DNA of 64,000 nucleotides, taken from Gamsiella multidivaricata. Lineage: Eukaryota; Mortierellomycota; Mortierellomycetes; Mortierellales; Mortierellaceae. The notes beneath the pieces are model-generated. The model worked only from the letters and a program-made list of their open reading frames with translations, searched no databases and had not been told where the DNA came from. Both the position numbers and the translations under genes were made by a program. How positions within the stretch are numbered: the stretch's first letter is position 1; the number at the start of each line of letters is the position of its first letter. The stretch covers positions 310,001-374,000 of the forward strand of contig NW_026251717.1 in the NCBI RefSeq assembly GCF_025024155.1, in the 5' to 3' direction. Positions 34,926-45,760 of the stretch are shown in pieces.

Positions 34926-36619
34926 GCCAGAGAAGACTCGCGGAGGGCTTTCCCAGTTCGATCGACCTATGCAAATGGACTCTGTGGTGTAGTAAATGAG
35001 AATTATTCGGTTGGCCTCGCAAAGTTGATATTGGATCACGGGAAAGAGCACCGCCCCAGAATAAAAGAATAAACGGTCTGGTTAGTCTTCTTTCCTAAAA
35101 TCATTTGTATCACATTGCATTCGTCCAGATTGTCTGGATAATACCGCATCAACGACAGGTACTGACTACCGCCGTCAGCAACCCACGCAAGGAGATACAG
35201 TCAACAGGGAATGCCGATCCTGATCATTCGCCACCTTTGCACCGTCAATCACTTTTATTTAGGCATTGTACTTGCCCTGCAGCGCTTCCCCGATCACCGA
35301 TCGTCTCATTGAGCATCCGTCATCGGCCCACCCTCGTCAAACGGCATTATAAGGGCACAACCGAGGCCTGATCAGCGAATATTGGCATACAACGACTCCA
35401 GAGGGGTAGACTTCATTGTCATGACTCTTCACCTCATCGGATATCACATATGCGAACTCCTTGCAATTACCCCAGTTATTCCCAAAGGAATATAGTCCTA
35501 GCTCGTACCATTTAGCTAAACAGATCCCGTATTTATTTCCTTCCATTTTGTCTAGTTTATTTTACCTTTGTGTTCATACATTCCGATCTAAAGGAGGACC
35601 CTGCAGCGCGAACCAGTATGTGACCGAAGCACGCCCTTACCGAAGTCCTATTCGCGTGGTGTCTCCTATTGTAAATAGAACTAATGATAGAAGTTACAGA
35701 ACTCGTTATTGGACCCCCTACGCCGCATTACCCCGTTGCCTCTTGCCACGGTAGGCAATGAGGCTTCTAGTCAATCAGAGATATTATTCAGAAGCCGGTT
35801 GCTACAATCGACCTTTCGTGCAGCGCCATACGCGTCGCTCTTGTCCTGTGCATCGAAAAATAATCCAACGGTTACAGCCTAATTGAATGAATCTCCCTAG
35901 TTCCTAGTTTTGGAGCGTTAAATATGTGAGTTAGGTCCAGATGCACTTCTCAGATCATCATGGAAGAAGGTTGAAAAAGCAAACGCGTGGCGATACCTCC
36001 AAATGTTCCTCAATTGCAAAGGCGCTGCACAAGGTGAGCATCAAGAGTTTACTGAGAGCAATTGTTTATGAGTATCTAGTCTATGAGTAAAACGTATCTC
36101 AAGACATTCTCCGGATACCCGGTCTGGATAGACCATAGACTAAAGCCTTATATAACGGACTCTGGTGAATATGTGCTATTGCTGACACTGCCGATGCTTA
36201 TGGCCATTGATTACCCATCTGATTTAGCAATCTCTCTCTTCTTTTCTTTCTACATAGGACAAACCCTAATCATCCTGACTTAAAGTCTAGCATTGCATAC
36301 AAACAGCCTTACACATTTCGAAAAAGAAGAGGACGAGCTCTAAAAGGACGAGCTGCAGATGGGCGTAAAGCAATTGGACGAAGAGAGAGAATGACACAAC
36401 ATGGCCGTTGCTCGAGATTGCCTGGCCATGTGGATATGGTCAAGAAGAGAACTTGTAGACTATGAGGCGAGTTATATTCTATGCAAGGTGGAGGACATGG
36501 TGCAATGCACTCTTTCTCGCAGCTTTTTCCTCTGTGCACACTCTAACACTCTATAACCAACATCACTGTTGCGAATTACCTTCCTCGCCAGCATTCCACT
36601 ACACGCTACACTAACTACA

Positions 36620-37492
36620 ATGATCAAGGCACAGAGAAACGAATGTACATTCTACAACTGTTTCCAGGGACTGCTGGACAAGAAAGCGGCGATCCAGACA
36701 CAGGAGCGTCGCATTGAATAGGGTCTCCCGGCCAGGGACGAAGACAGACCTGTGCCATAGGCCAAGTCAGAAAAAAAACCATTCGCTTCAGTCGTACTCA
36801 ACAGTGCCAGTTCAAGTGAAGAACGTCCTTTTAAATGTGTTCGTCCAATTTGAAAGGCGCGAGGATAGAAGCGTAACTTTCATCTGCGTCTGCAGAAAGT
36901 CATCCCTGACAAGGGATAGCCTGAGCAAGCATTACAAATGGGTCTGCGCCCATTCCAACCCCCGACCAACGTTCCAGGGCTTCAACTTATTGACAGCGCT
37001 CAAGTTCTCCCTGATGATTTGAAGGTCGTCAATGCCTCAGGTACATCTGATGACGAGGTTGATGAGGAGAACGACAAAGGCGATGAGGCGTTTAGCGACA
37101 TCAATGTACTCATATTCAATAATAACGACATTTCGGCTACTTCAATGATATTTGATTCAGGAAGAGTGGTTGGTGCAACTATCCAAGAGTTCATGCAGGG
37201 CTTGGGTATCGCAAGTACTCAACAGCAACATGCACAGCGCATGCAAATCATGGCGTTTCAAGAGCAACAGCGCACACTGATCATGGCCATGGAGCAACGG
37301 ATCCTGAGCTCTATTGCCCAGATTGCAGCAGGCCAAGGGCAGGGGCAAGCCGTGCAAGCTGCTTTTGCTTCTGCTTCTGACACCGGACATTCAAGTCCGG
37401 TTTCTACAAGTAGAAAGAGAACGCGCTCAGACGCCCCTCACCTTGGAACATTCAGGCTCTCTAGTTGTATATCTCCAACTGAATATAAGTAA
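36620..37492 (+). pseudogene. Broken Cys/His zinc-finger-like gene
   Basis: Starts with a possible ATG at 36,620 (frame containing NECTFYNC), hits a stop at 36,718, and continues in other frames. One has FICVCRKSSLTRDSLSKHYK then VCAH (about 36,880-36,945); another, from about 36,980, has an acidic stretch (DDEVDEENDKGDEAF) and a Gln-rich helix (QQQHAQRMQIMAFQEQQRT) ending at 37,492. Its order of C-pair, Cys/His finger and Gln/acidic tail resembles the gene at 44,839. Function unknown. Confidence 0.4.
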
Positions 37493-37681
37493 AATAAAAA
37501 TGGCGGTTTGATGGAGCGAGTGTAGATCGGTATAAAAATTGGGCAGATGTAGAGACGGGAAAGCGCATGATCTCGCCTTGCTTATCATTTTTCCACGACA
37601 GTGAAAGCTAGGTAACTCCCTACGCGTCGGCATGCTTGCAAACGATTGGAGTATCTAGGGTGAAAAGGGTGTTTTACTGGG

Positions 37682-37829
37682 CGAATGCTGCTATCTAGTT
37701 TTATGCGTAGATAGGGTTTATATACTAGTTACATCGGTGTCAACAATGCACTAAAATATTATAGAAATTGGGCGAAGCACTGACGACATCATAGCATACT
37801 AAATCTAGCATTAAACCTTTGCAAAGATC
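37682..37829 (+). repeat. Dispersed repeat, copy 1
   Basis: About 145 bp with a second copy in the same orientation at 44,094-44,239. Shared landmarks are GAATGCTGCT, GATAGGGTTTATAT, TGGGCGAAGCAC and AAACCTTT. Differences are nearly all transitions, with this copy the more A/T-rich. Confidence 0.75.
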
Positions 37830-38020
37830 CACGATAGTGATTTTGAGTCGTAAAGTACTACTCCAATACGATCACAAACGACTGTCTGTTTGCTCTTTTC
37901 CATGGTACCCCGTCATTCAGCTTCGGAATGGAATCTGGCTCAATTCTGCCTCTTATTGGACTGGATAAAGGAGTAGATTCTCCAGCGACGAGGAAGCTGA
38001 TATGCGAATTAACATGTAGA

Positions 38021-38388
38021 CCTAGTATGACACCCCGTTATCACCGCACTACTTGTAATCAGCAATTCAGTGCGCCGTCCAAGTGTGTCAAGAATGTAAC
38101 GCACCTAGTATCAGAGAACGAAGCTGAACTACAGCTTATATCAAGGAGGCGATGGTTAAAAAGATCCGGACCCTTAAACGAATTGAGATGATGTGTGATA
38201 GGAGCAAGAGCAATCTATTAACAACTGCGTATTGGGTACGGCGGCGCGTGGTAGGGGCAGAAGGAAAAAAGTGCGGGCTGGTATAGAGAGAGAGAGAGAT
38301 GTACTAAAGTTCGCATTCTTGATACACCTGGGCGACGCACTAAATTGCTGATTACCAGTGTACGGTGGTAACGGGGTGTCATACTAGG
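38021..38388. repeat. Inverted repeat with arms of about 75 bp
   Basis: 38,021-38,097 and 38,314-38,388 are reverse complements, sharing CCTAGTATGACACCCCGTTA, TAATCAGCAATT, AGTGCG and TCAAGAATG. Mismatches are mostly C/T or A/G. The spacer is about 215 bp, including a (GA)n stretch. Probably a small MITE-like element nested in the larger repeat region. Confidence 0.7.
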
Positions 38389-38627
38389 TGTGTTCAGGTG
38401 TGTCAGGTGCTTAAGCTCTTAGAAGCCCAGGTATTAATCATAAAGCGTCTTCTATATGAAGGGAGGATGCCCGTGAGATCATCTTTGTTTCGCTATAATA
38501 ATAGGGTGTAAGATTAGAGCTCTCACGGGGGGTGCGAGAGGAAGATTTCACTCTTGGGATAATCTCACGGGGGGTGTACGAATAAAATCTCACGGGTGTG
38601 TGTGTGTGTGTGTGATTATATTCTTCC

Positions 38628-39843
38628 ATTTGCCACTTTGAGCATACAAGTCAATTCCTGGAAGAAACCCATGTAACTCGTTTATCCTAAAAATCGCGCC
38701 TATGGCCTTAGCAATGCCTTTCCTGTGTTTACACGGCGGCTGGTTCACGAGAGGGTGTGTTGTTTACGCTCAGGTTGCCTTTATCTTCGGCAAATGCACC
38801 AAGTATATTACATGGCCCTTGAAATAAAATGGCTAACACAGGTGCTTAGATAACGCGTGGCCCTTGCTCGTTTGTCTATTGCGGGTCGGGTGCGATGAGG
38901 GTTGCAGGCAGCACTAGACCCGTCCTTCTGCATTCAAAGCTTTCATGGGCGGCTATGCTTCTTTCCATAATTCCCACACAGACGGTTGTCTAATGTCACG
39001 GACAGCCCAACTACCCTCGTACGCCGAGCCGACCCTATGCCACAATCTTGTCAATTGTGGCAAGGATTTTGAGTTCTTAGAGCCTGGTATAACCATACGG
39101 CCCACGAATCCAGTCTGCAATAAGCCATTATCCTTATACCTAGTACCCTTGCTCTCTCTCCCCTTCTCCCGTAAATACTTTGCCTGCCCTTGACGTATAC
39201 TTTAAGTAGGGCAATGATTTGGAATATGCATGAGATTCATCTTCATTTAAGAACGTCGTGTGTTGCGACCGGACTTGAAAGTGGAAGAGGATCAAGAGGC
39301 GGAATGGCTCTTGGAATACTATTGCGCCGAAATGGCGAAGAAGTTTCAGTATAAGGAGTCCATGATGAATTAGGAGGAAGGAATGAAGGAATGCAGGAGT
39401 GAAAAAAAAGTGCGAAGTGTTCCCATGGCCGGGGGGAAGAGGGGAGTGGAGGGGCGACGAGGGTTGAGATTCGCTTCTTAGTTGTACAAGAATCAGCTCG
39501 AGAAACAGCAAAAAGCCGTTCTTCAGACCCACCCCGATTCTGATTCTTCAGGTTACGCAAAGCAGGTCGGATTCGCCCCTTAATCAGGAACCGGAAGTGA
39601 GAATCGATGCAGTGAGCTGAAAAGTGGCATGCAGGCTCAGAACCGTATGGGATATGCATTATGCTTTTGTGTTGAATGACACCCCTATCAACAGTGCTGA
39701 TGTGGCGCGATCTATATGCACCAACGCGCTTCGGATAGTTGCACAGCACCAACTCCGCTAAAAAATCTTCACATACCTTACACAGACTCCAAATACATGT
39801 CATACGTGGCCTAGCTACAATAAAGTTCCTGGCTTAAAAAAAG
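38628..39843. other. Repeat-rich intergenic region
   Basis: No supported gene. About 38,727-38,815 resembles 29,342-29,420 (old dispersed repeat). A long minus-strand open frame at 39,243-39,803 has no recognisable features. Confidence 0.4.
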
Positions 39844-40322
39844 TGAGCTGAAAAAAGGAGCATGCAAAACAGGCACAAACAGTTTGTAGAAGCAGCACGG
39901 ACCTCTTGGCAAAGCAGCATAGGCACAATCGGCGCACATGCTGCAGAGTCTTCTTGTCTTTGTCCATTTTCAATAAAGCTCTTCGTGCCACCTTTTTCCA
40001 CACAACGCACGCAGTTCTGCGCTTCAGACATATTTTGCAACGGCCAGTCAGAACGAATATGACAGCGATTTTCCTTTCGATAATGATGTCGACGATGATT
40101 ACTATGATGAGGACCACCAATGAAAGGCCTATGGACGAACACTTAATGGTCAGCGAGGACGAAGACGGGGATGACAAAACTGATTGCTAAGTCGCAGTGC
40201 AACGGTTGGTACTGGAAAGATGAGAGGAATGGTGAGTCGGTGAAGTGTTAGCAAGCAATGTGGACCAGCATGTGCGCTGATTGTGCCTATGCTGCTTTGC
40301 CAAGAGGTCCTTTTTCAGCTCA
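39844..40322. repeat. Inverted repeat element, about 480 bp
   Basis: The outer TGAGCTGAAAAA (39,844) is inverted at about 40,311-40,322. A 44 bp inner arm (39,899-39,942, beginning GGACCTCTTGGCAAAGCAGC) is matched inverted at 40,266-40,309 with one mismatch. The left arm carries an extra roughly 40 bp between outer and inner blocks. The spacer holds a minus-strand frame with clustered cysteines (CKICLKRRTAC and LCLCCF), of unknown meaning. Confidence 0.65.
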
Positions 40323-40559
40323 GTTCTCTGAATCGATATCGATTCTCGCAAATTTCAAGAAAGGAGGGGCTATTAGCTTTAAGCACATCTTTACGGCTAA
40401 GGACGCCATGTCTATTAGATCTAATGGATGTTATTAGATATGTAACTCTTGAGCAATGGTTTTATGATTTGGTATACATTACTGTTATCCTAGTTTCTGG
40501 TCTAGATAAATAAAGAATTCAGTTACTTTTGTATCCGCGAGCGGGGAAAGGGGGAGCCA

Positions 40560-43301
40560 TCAGGGATTAAGAATGCTGCGGGCGAGCCTGACGGGGCCAA
40601 GGTCAAAGATCTCAAAATCCTCGAGGTAGTTGCCCTTAGTGAGCTTCTTCTGAGAGGCAACGACGATACGATAGTAGTGGAAAGGACTCGTCGAGTTTTC
40701 GGGAGAAATAGGAAGTCGGATAGGGGCCAAGGTCGTGTTCTCGGCAGGGAGGACCAGTCCCTCCCAAGTATACTGGGTAAAGGCCAACTGACCGGTGGTG
40801 CTATCAACGTTCTTCGTTCTGCCGGCGGCGCCAAAGGCAGGGCCGCCATCCTTGGATGTCAAAAATCCGATAAAATCGCCCCCAGCAAACCCGTCATAGA
40901 TGCGGATGGTGGCATCGGGAGAGTGCGAACCAAAGCGGGACAAGATAACGGGCTTGTCGTCCCTCATGTTGTAGATCGTACCTATCGAGGTGTCGCTCAA
41001 CTGGCTGGCCGGTCGAGATGTCCAGCCTCTTCAACTTGGGGAAGCCGAGACTAGTATCCTGGATTGGCATGTCGCGGATATCGCCTTTGATGCCAGTGTA
41101 GGGAATATGAACAGCAACACCGCCCTCAGAGCGAGGGGTAGCAACGACGAAACCGGAGTACAAGGGCCAGTCAGCAGCCTTACCCCTCTTGGGCTCTGTG
41201 AACTTCAAGGTGACCTTGGCAGACTCGCCAGGATTGATCGTAACGGTGCATGGGTCGAACTTGATGGTGGCATAGTCTGACTCAATAATGGGGGTACCGA
41301 GTGGGAAGGCGTTGTTGGCGTTGTACGAGTTCAAGGCATCAGCGGGGACGTGCGTGAGAGTATAGGTCTCAGCGTTCTTGCCGGTATTATTGATCTGGAC
41401 CTTGACCCGCCTCCGGAAGTTGACAGTATCGAGGAGATCAATGTGATCGGGGCAGAACTCGGTCGAGGCTAGGACAGCGTTGAGGACGTTGATCAAACCA
41501 GCACCTTGCTTGGCAGCAGAGGTAAAGGTCTCGGACTTGTAGTTCTTAGAGATCGTGGCAGTGTTCTTGAAGACCTTGCGAATCCTATCGCCATGGGACT
41601 TGACCTTCTTAGCCTGCATGTACAAAGCATGGGCACCAGCACCGTAGGATGTGGCCATGGATGTGCCGGAGAGAACAGCATAACCACCCAGAGCGAGAGG
41701 GTAGGTCGAGAGGATATTGCCACCAGGAGCAGCAACATCGGGCTTAGAGCGGAGATCACCATCCAATCCGAAGGAGGAGAAGGACGAAGGTGCCCCCCAG
41801 TTGTCAATCGAGAAGGGTCCCTGGACATTGGACCAGGTCATAACGGACTCAGGATTGGCCATCCAGGTATCGAGCAGCTGGATACCAGCATCAAACTCGA
41901 TCGACGCCATGGGCAGGTTGGGAACACCTCCCAGAGAGTCGATACCAGCGCCGCTGGACTGGATGATCATACCAGCAGCGCCGTTGGTAACAGCCAGAGC
42001 ACCGCGTCCACCAGACTTGCAGCGGGTGATGTCGCCAAGAACCAAGACGATCTTGCCCTCGACATCGACACCGTTGTAGAGGGACTGGTTACATCCGTCG
42101 CTCAATTTACCGTTGAAGAGCAAGGGAACGATGGTGGCAGAGGCGGGCAGATTAATGGTCTCGCCGTAGGCCTCAGAGAAGTTGTAGGGGAAGTCCTTGC
42201 CGCCATAGGTGAGGTAGTAGAACAAACCGGATTGGTTGTCGAACGATGCGACCGAGGTAGCGTGGTCGCCAAGACCAGTGCCAGACACCATCCCGACACC
42301 ATCAGAACCATCGTTACCAGCAGGGCCGACCAAAGCTTTGCCGCGGATCAGAAACTTCTCAGCAAGTACAGATATGGGGTTGGTCTTGTAGGAGGAGCCG
42401 CCGGCGATAGACATGTTGATGACCTAAATGTTTAAGAATACCGTATTGACCAAAGTGGATGAGTGACCATTCTTCTTTCCCCCATCTCATATGTCTGTGT
42501 GATTGTAATTAATAGCTCGATCACTTACATCCATGCCGTCGTTGAAGGCCAACTCCATGGCGGCGAGGATAACATCCTCACCAGCTTGGCCCTTGCATCC
42601 AAAGATACACCGACGAAGGGCTGTGGGGGTTCAGGCGAGACCTTGATGTTCAGGGCATTTCCACCAATGATACCGGCGACGTGAGAACCATGTCCAAGGC
42701 AGTCCATGGGATCACTGTCGGGGTTGGGAGCGTTGGATCCAGTGTAGTCATCACCGACAAAGTCCCAACCATACCTGACACGGCAGTTCTTGCCATTGAG
42801 AGCGAAGCATCCAGCATCAGCACCAGCAGCAGCGAAGGCAGGGTGCTTGTAGTCGATACCTGTATCGATGACACCGATCTTGACGCCCTTTCCAGTCAAA
42901 TTGTACTTGCTGTGCAAGACATCGACACCAGTCATGCGGTGATCCGAGGTCGCAGAGGCATCATTGGGCTTCGTGTTGGGGCTCTCAACCTTGGGCATGT
43001 CGTAGAGCGAGATGTGCCAGACATTCTTGACTCCAGGGATCATGGAAAGAGCGCGGCCATCATGCTGGGAATCGACAGTGATGGCGGCTCCGTTGAAGAC
43101 GTTGTACTCGTTGCGGACCTTGTAGTTGACCTTGTGGGACTTGAGGGCGTCATGGGCATCCGAGTGCTTGACACCATCGTGGTATTCGATAATGAAGGCG
43201 TTGTTGATGATGTTGGTCTTTCCAGGCTTGAGGGAGTGGAACTTGCCGGCCGAGACGAGGGTGGCCGCAGCAAGGGCGGAAAGGATGGCGGTGATTTTCA
43301 T
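40560..43301 (-). pseudogene. Secreted S8 subtilisin-like protease with PA domain, two frame breaks
   Basis: ATG at 43,301 opens a signal peptide (MKITAILSALAAATLVSAGK) and propeptide. Catalytic residues are present: Asp in GVIDTGIDYKHP, His in GHGSHVAGIIGG, oxyanion Asn in VGPAGNDG and Ser in GTSMATSYGAG. A protease-associated domain (about 41,880-42,130) and Fn3-like C-terminal domains follow. One intron lies at 42,528-42,424 (GTAAGT...TTTAG). Near 42,607 the frame changes after PQPFVGV, with about ten family-conserved residues missing, so a deletion of about 31 bp is inferred. A second shift of one base lies near 40,997, after STGQPV; the correct frame then continues (SDTSIGTIYNMRDDKPV) to the stop at 40,560. 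Without breaks it would be about 880 aa. Either a recent pseudogene or a sequence with assembly errors. Confidence 0.85.
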
Positions 43302-43482
43302 AATGAGAGGTAGGGACTAGTGTCTGTAGAAGACTGTGAGGGGTAATTAGCGAGGTAAGAGAGGGGAGGAGAGGGGGGAATTCAGAAGGACGACGCGGTA
43401 ATGGAAGGGCTATGGTACGATGTAGGGTGGTGAGGTCGAAGACGGCCAAAGAAGAAGCCGGTTTCCAGGGGACGGCAGCTGG

Positions 43483-43490
43483 TATTTATA
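43483..43490 (-). promoter_or_regulatory. TATA box of the subtilase gene
   Basis: TATAAATA on the minus strand about 182 nt upstream of the protease ATG, the same spacing as the TATA boxes of eEF3 and the ketopantoate hydroxymethyltransferase gene. Confidence 0.5.
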
Positions 43491-44093
43491 CTGATTTATA
43501 CTGCTGTTTCTCCGCAGATATCCGTTCGAAGTCGGTTGAATCGCGTGCTGAAATGCACACAATCGCCGGATGCCATTGATGTGTACCTTCGTGCTTCTGA
43601 GGTTTGTTACCGGGAACGATTGTCCTCTAAATAGATGGATACACTTGCCTCGTTGGTCTCGGGGACCATAGATACTTGTTTGTCAGTCCAGCTGTATTTT
43701 TACATCCTCTGCCGTCTGTCTTTTGGTCCTGTCCATGTTATCCTTCCAATTAGGATGTGCCGCGGGTCTAGCTTTCCCAAATTTGGTCCGCGCAGGCGCG
43801 CAGGCGCTGTCTAGAGCGTGATTTTAAATGTAAGGTAGATGAACCCCCCCCCGGCTCTAGACCTGCCAAACAAGTCGGAGGAGCCCATGCATATTTTTAT
43901 TGGTTACTATTCTGAATGCCTTGATCCATGAAAATTAAGAGGCAGTCTTATCGCCAAAAGTGCCCCAGTATGCTGGATACCATTTTTTTGCACTAGATGA
44001 TATTTGCCTTCATCCGCAGACCCGTGATTTCTTTGATGCAAACGATGGTATCCGGAGAGAGTCGATCTAGGGAGAAAGGAGGACCTTATTCGT
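43491..44093. other. Intergenic region upstream of the subtilase
   Basis: No gene recognised. Presumed 5' regulatory DNA of the protease; includes a C9 run near 43,846. Confidence 0.4.
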
Positions 44094-44239
44094 GTGAATG
44101 CTGCTGTCTAGTTCTACGTGTGGATAGGGTTTATATGCTGGCTGGGTCGATGCCAACAGTGTCCTGGAATATTGTAGGAAATGGGCGAAGCACCGATGAC
44201 ACCATAGTTACTTAACCGAGCATAAACCTTTTGCAGGTA
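44094..44239 (+). repeat. Dispersed repeat, copy 2
   Basis: Second copy of the repeat at 37,682-37,829, same orientation, more G/C-rich and differing mainly by transitions. Confidence 0.75.
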
Positions 44240-44625
44240 TGCGGGGAAGGGCATACAGCAAGAACACCACTTATAGAGACCAGATGTTCATGGGAGCAGG
44301 ACCAACTCTCGGGCTCAACTCTTGATGGTGACTAAAGTTTGCCTTTGCAGGAGAGCAAAAATAATGTAGTATAGCTGTTGGTACGGAGCAAGTCAACCAA
44401 ATAAACAACAAACCTCGCTGCAACGTAGGTTGGCACTCCCGATGACTGCGATTGGAGCGAAGCAGGGTGTTGTTGACAGAGCTTCAGATTACGATTGACA
44501 TTGCATTGACCGCCTAGCACGGATCATTATTCGATACGTGCCAGCTATAACGCTCTGCCGTCGCATTCTGAAAAAATCGTGGATGTTGCTCATCCGGAAC
44601 GAACTTCCGCAAGGTTCAAAAAAGA

Positions 44626-44783
44626 CAAAAAGAAATAAAGTTGCTAGAGACGCCCACTTTGACCACGCATGCAAGCAGCTAAGCCTTCTAGGGCCCCCGT
44701 AACTCCCTCGTAATCCCCGCAAAAAAAGACGATAGTAAATAGAGTTGTTAGAGACGCTCACTTTGACCAATTATGCAAGTAAA
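44626..44783 (+). repeat. Direct repeat pair upstream of the zinc-finger relic
   Basis: Two copies about 102 bp apart (about 44,626-44,678 and 44,728-44,783) share AGAGACGC-CACTTTGACCA and ATGCAAG, with transition-type differences. They lie immediately before the ATG at 44,839, in the expected promoter. Confidence 0.6.
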
Positions 44784-44838
44784 ACCTGCCACTCACCCAC
44801 GCTCACACTAAGAACCACATCCAAAATCGTCCTGTATC

Positions 44839-45760
44839 ATGCACACTCTCAACATGCCTCCAGGACCGATGTGCAAAGACTACAAGAACTGCTCCCTTCC
44901 TACAGAGAAACAGACTGCCGCTCACAAGCTACGCTCTCATGCCGCCCCAAAGGTCCCGTTTGTGAACCCTTCGACCCACATCATGGTTGATGTGGAGAGA
45001 GACCCCACGTATGATATGTATTATGTGTGCACCAGTGATGAATGTCCCTACAAGTCTTTCCTCTCCTCGAACCCACGAGCGCACTTTCGTGAGTGCAAAT
45101 TCGTCCTGCAGGACCACCAGCGAAAATATCCTTGGCTATTCAAAAGCTCTTCCGATCCTTCGGGTCTTTCAGGTTCCTCACGTCGCTACACGCGCATAAA
45201 ACCAATTGGCAACGCCACTGCGGACACAGCAGCAGCAGCAAGCAGTGGAGCAAATGCTAGGTATCACCTATACGTCTGTCCTAGCTATCTACCGGCCACT
45301 ACCACCGACATCCTTCCACAGGACAACACGCAAGTTGCGGCCCCTTGACTTTTAACGAAACGATATCAGAGAACTTGACTTCCATTACCAAGCGACTGCA
45401 AGGGATGGACGAGAAGCTCATTCACTTCGCAAACGATCTGGATGGACGAGTCAAGAGCACGGGGTCATGAGCAACCGCAACAGCCAACATGGAGAAGCAT
45501 TTGGACGAGAGGGTCATATCATTATCAGAGCGAGTCAAGAACGTACAGAAATTCACCAGTCGACCCCATTACAATGAGGATGCAATGGCGAACATGGTAG
45601 AAGATTTGAATGATATATCATCATCTTGCGTTCAGCCCCACCAGGAACACAGAGATCAGAGCTTCCAGTCCACCATTTTTTCACGCACCATAGGCCTCTT
45701 CAATACCCTACCTGCACTTTCGACATCTTCTAACGCTATTGTACTATTGTTGTGATATAG
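44839..45760 (+). pseudogene. Cys/His-rich protein gene with frameshift and stop
   Basis: The ATG at 44,839 (or 44,857) opens 169 codons containing MCKDYKNC and a finger-like YYVCTSDECPYKSF with following H-x3-C (NPRAHFREC), then a Ser/Ala-rich linker. Near 45,340 the natural continuation moves to another frame, where a coiled-coil-like segment (TISENLTSITKRLQGMDEKL) is cut by TGA at 45,468-45,470. It continues in that frame as MEKHLDERVISLSERVKNVQ to about 45,760. Unknown family; layout like the relic at 36,620. An unrecognised intron could explain the frame change but not the in-frame TGA. Confidence 0.45.

Larger units (their letters stand above)
34012..38627. mobile_element. Candidate 4.6 kb DNA transposon (Mutator-like) with inverted ends and subterminal repeats
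   Basis: The outermost GGAAGAATATAATC at 34,012 recurs inverted at 38,614-38,627. Inside each end lie several copies, in both orientations, of a CCCCGTGAGATTAT-like motif: on the left near 34,035, 34,060, 34,085, 34,130 and 34,146; on the right near 38,469, 38,520, 38,567 and 38,588. The interior holds a minus-strand relic with a SWIM-type zinc motif and a DP-x2-V-KPKGRP block, both typical of Mutator-like transposases. No convincing 9 bp target duplication was found, so the boundaries are provisional. Other decayed sequences inside (zinc-finger relic, inverted repeat) may be nested insertions. Confidence 0.45.

Noticed and set aside
33995..38645. Target-site duplication around the 4.6 kb element (CCACTCTTTTGA versus CCACTTTGA)
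   Set aside because: The similar strings are not adjacent to the ends and differ by indels, so no duplication is claimed.
39243..39803. 186-codon minus-strand ORF
   Set aside because: No recognisable domain, no clear ATG context, and composition like non-coding DNA.
42681..43313. 210-codon plus-strand ORF
   Set aside because: Antisense shadow of the subtilase coding sequence.
37682..44239. The two dispersed repeats as LTRs of one 6.5 kb retrotransposon
   Set aside because: Same orientation, but no primer-binding site, polypurine tract, gag/pol sequence or target duplication between them, and they are too diverged for an otherwise complete element.
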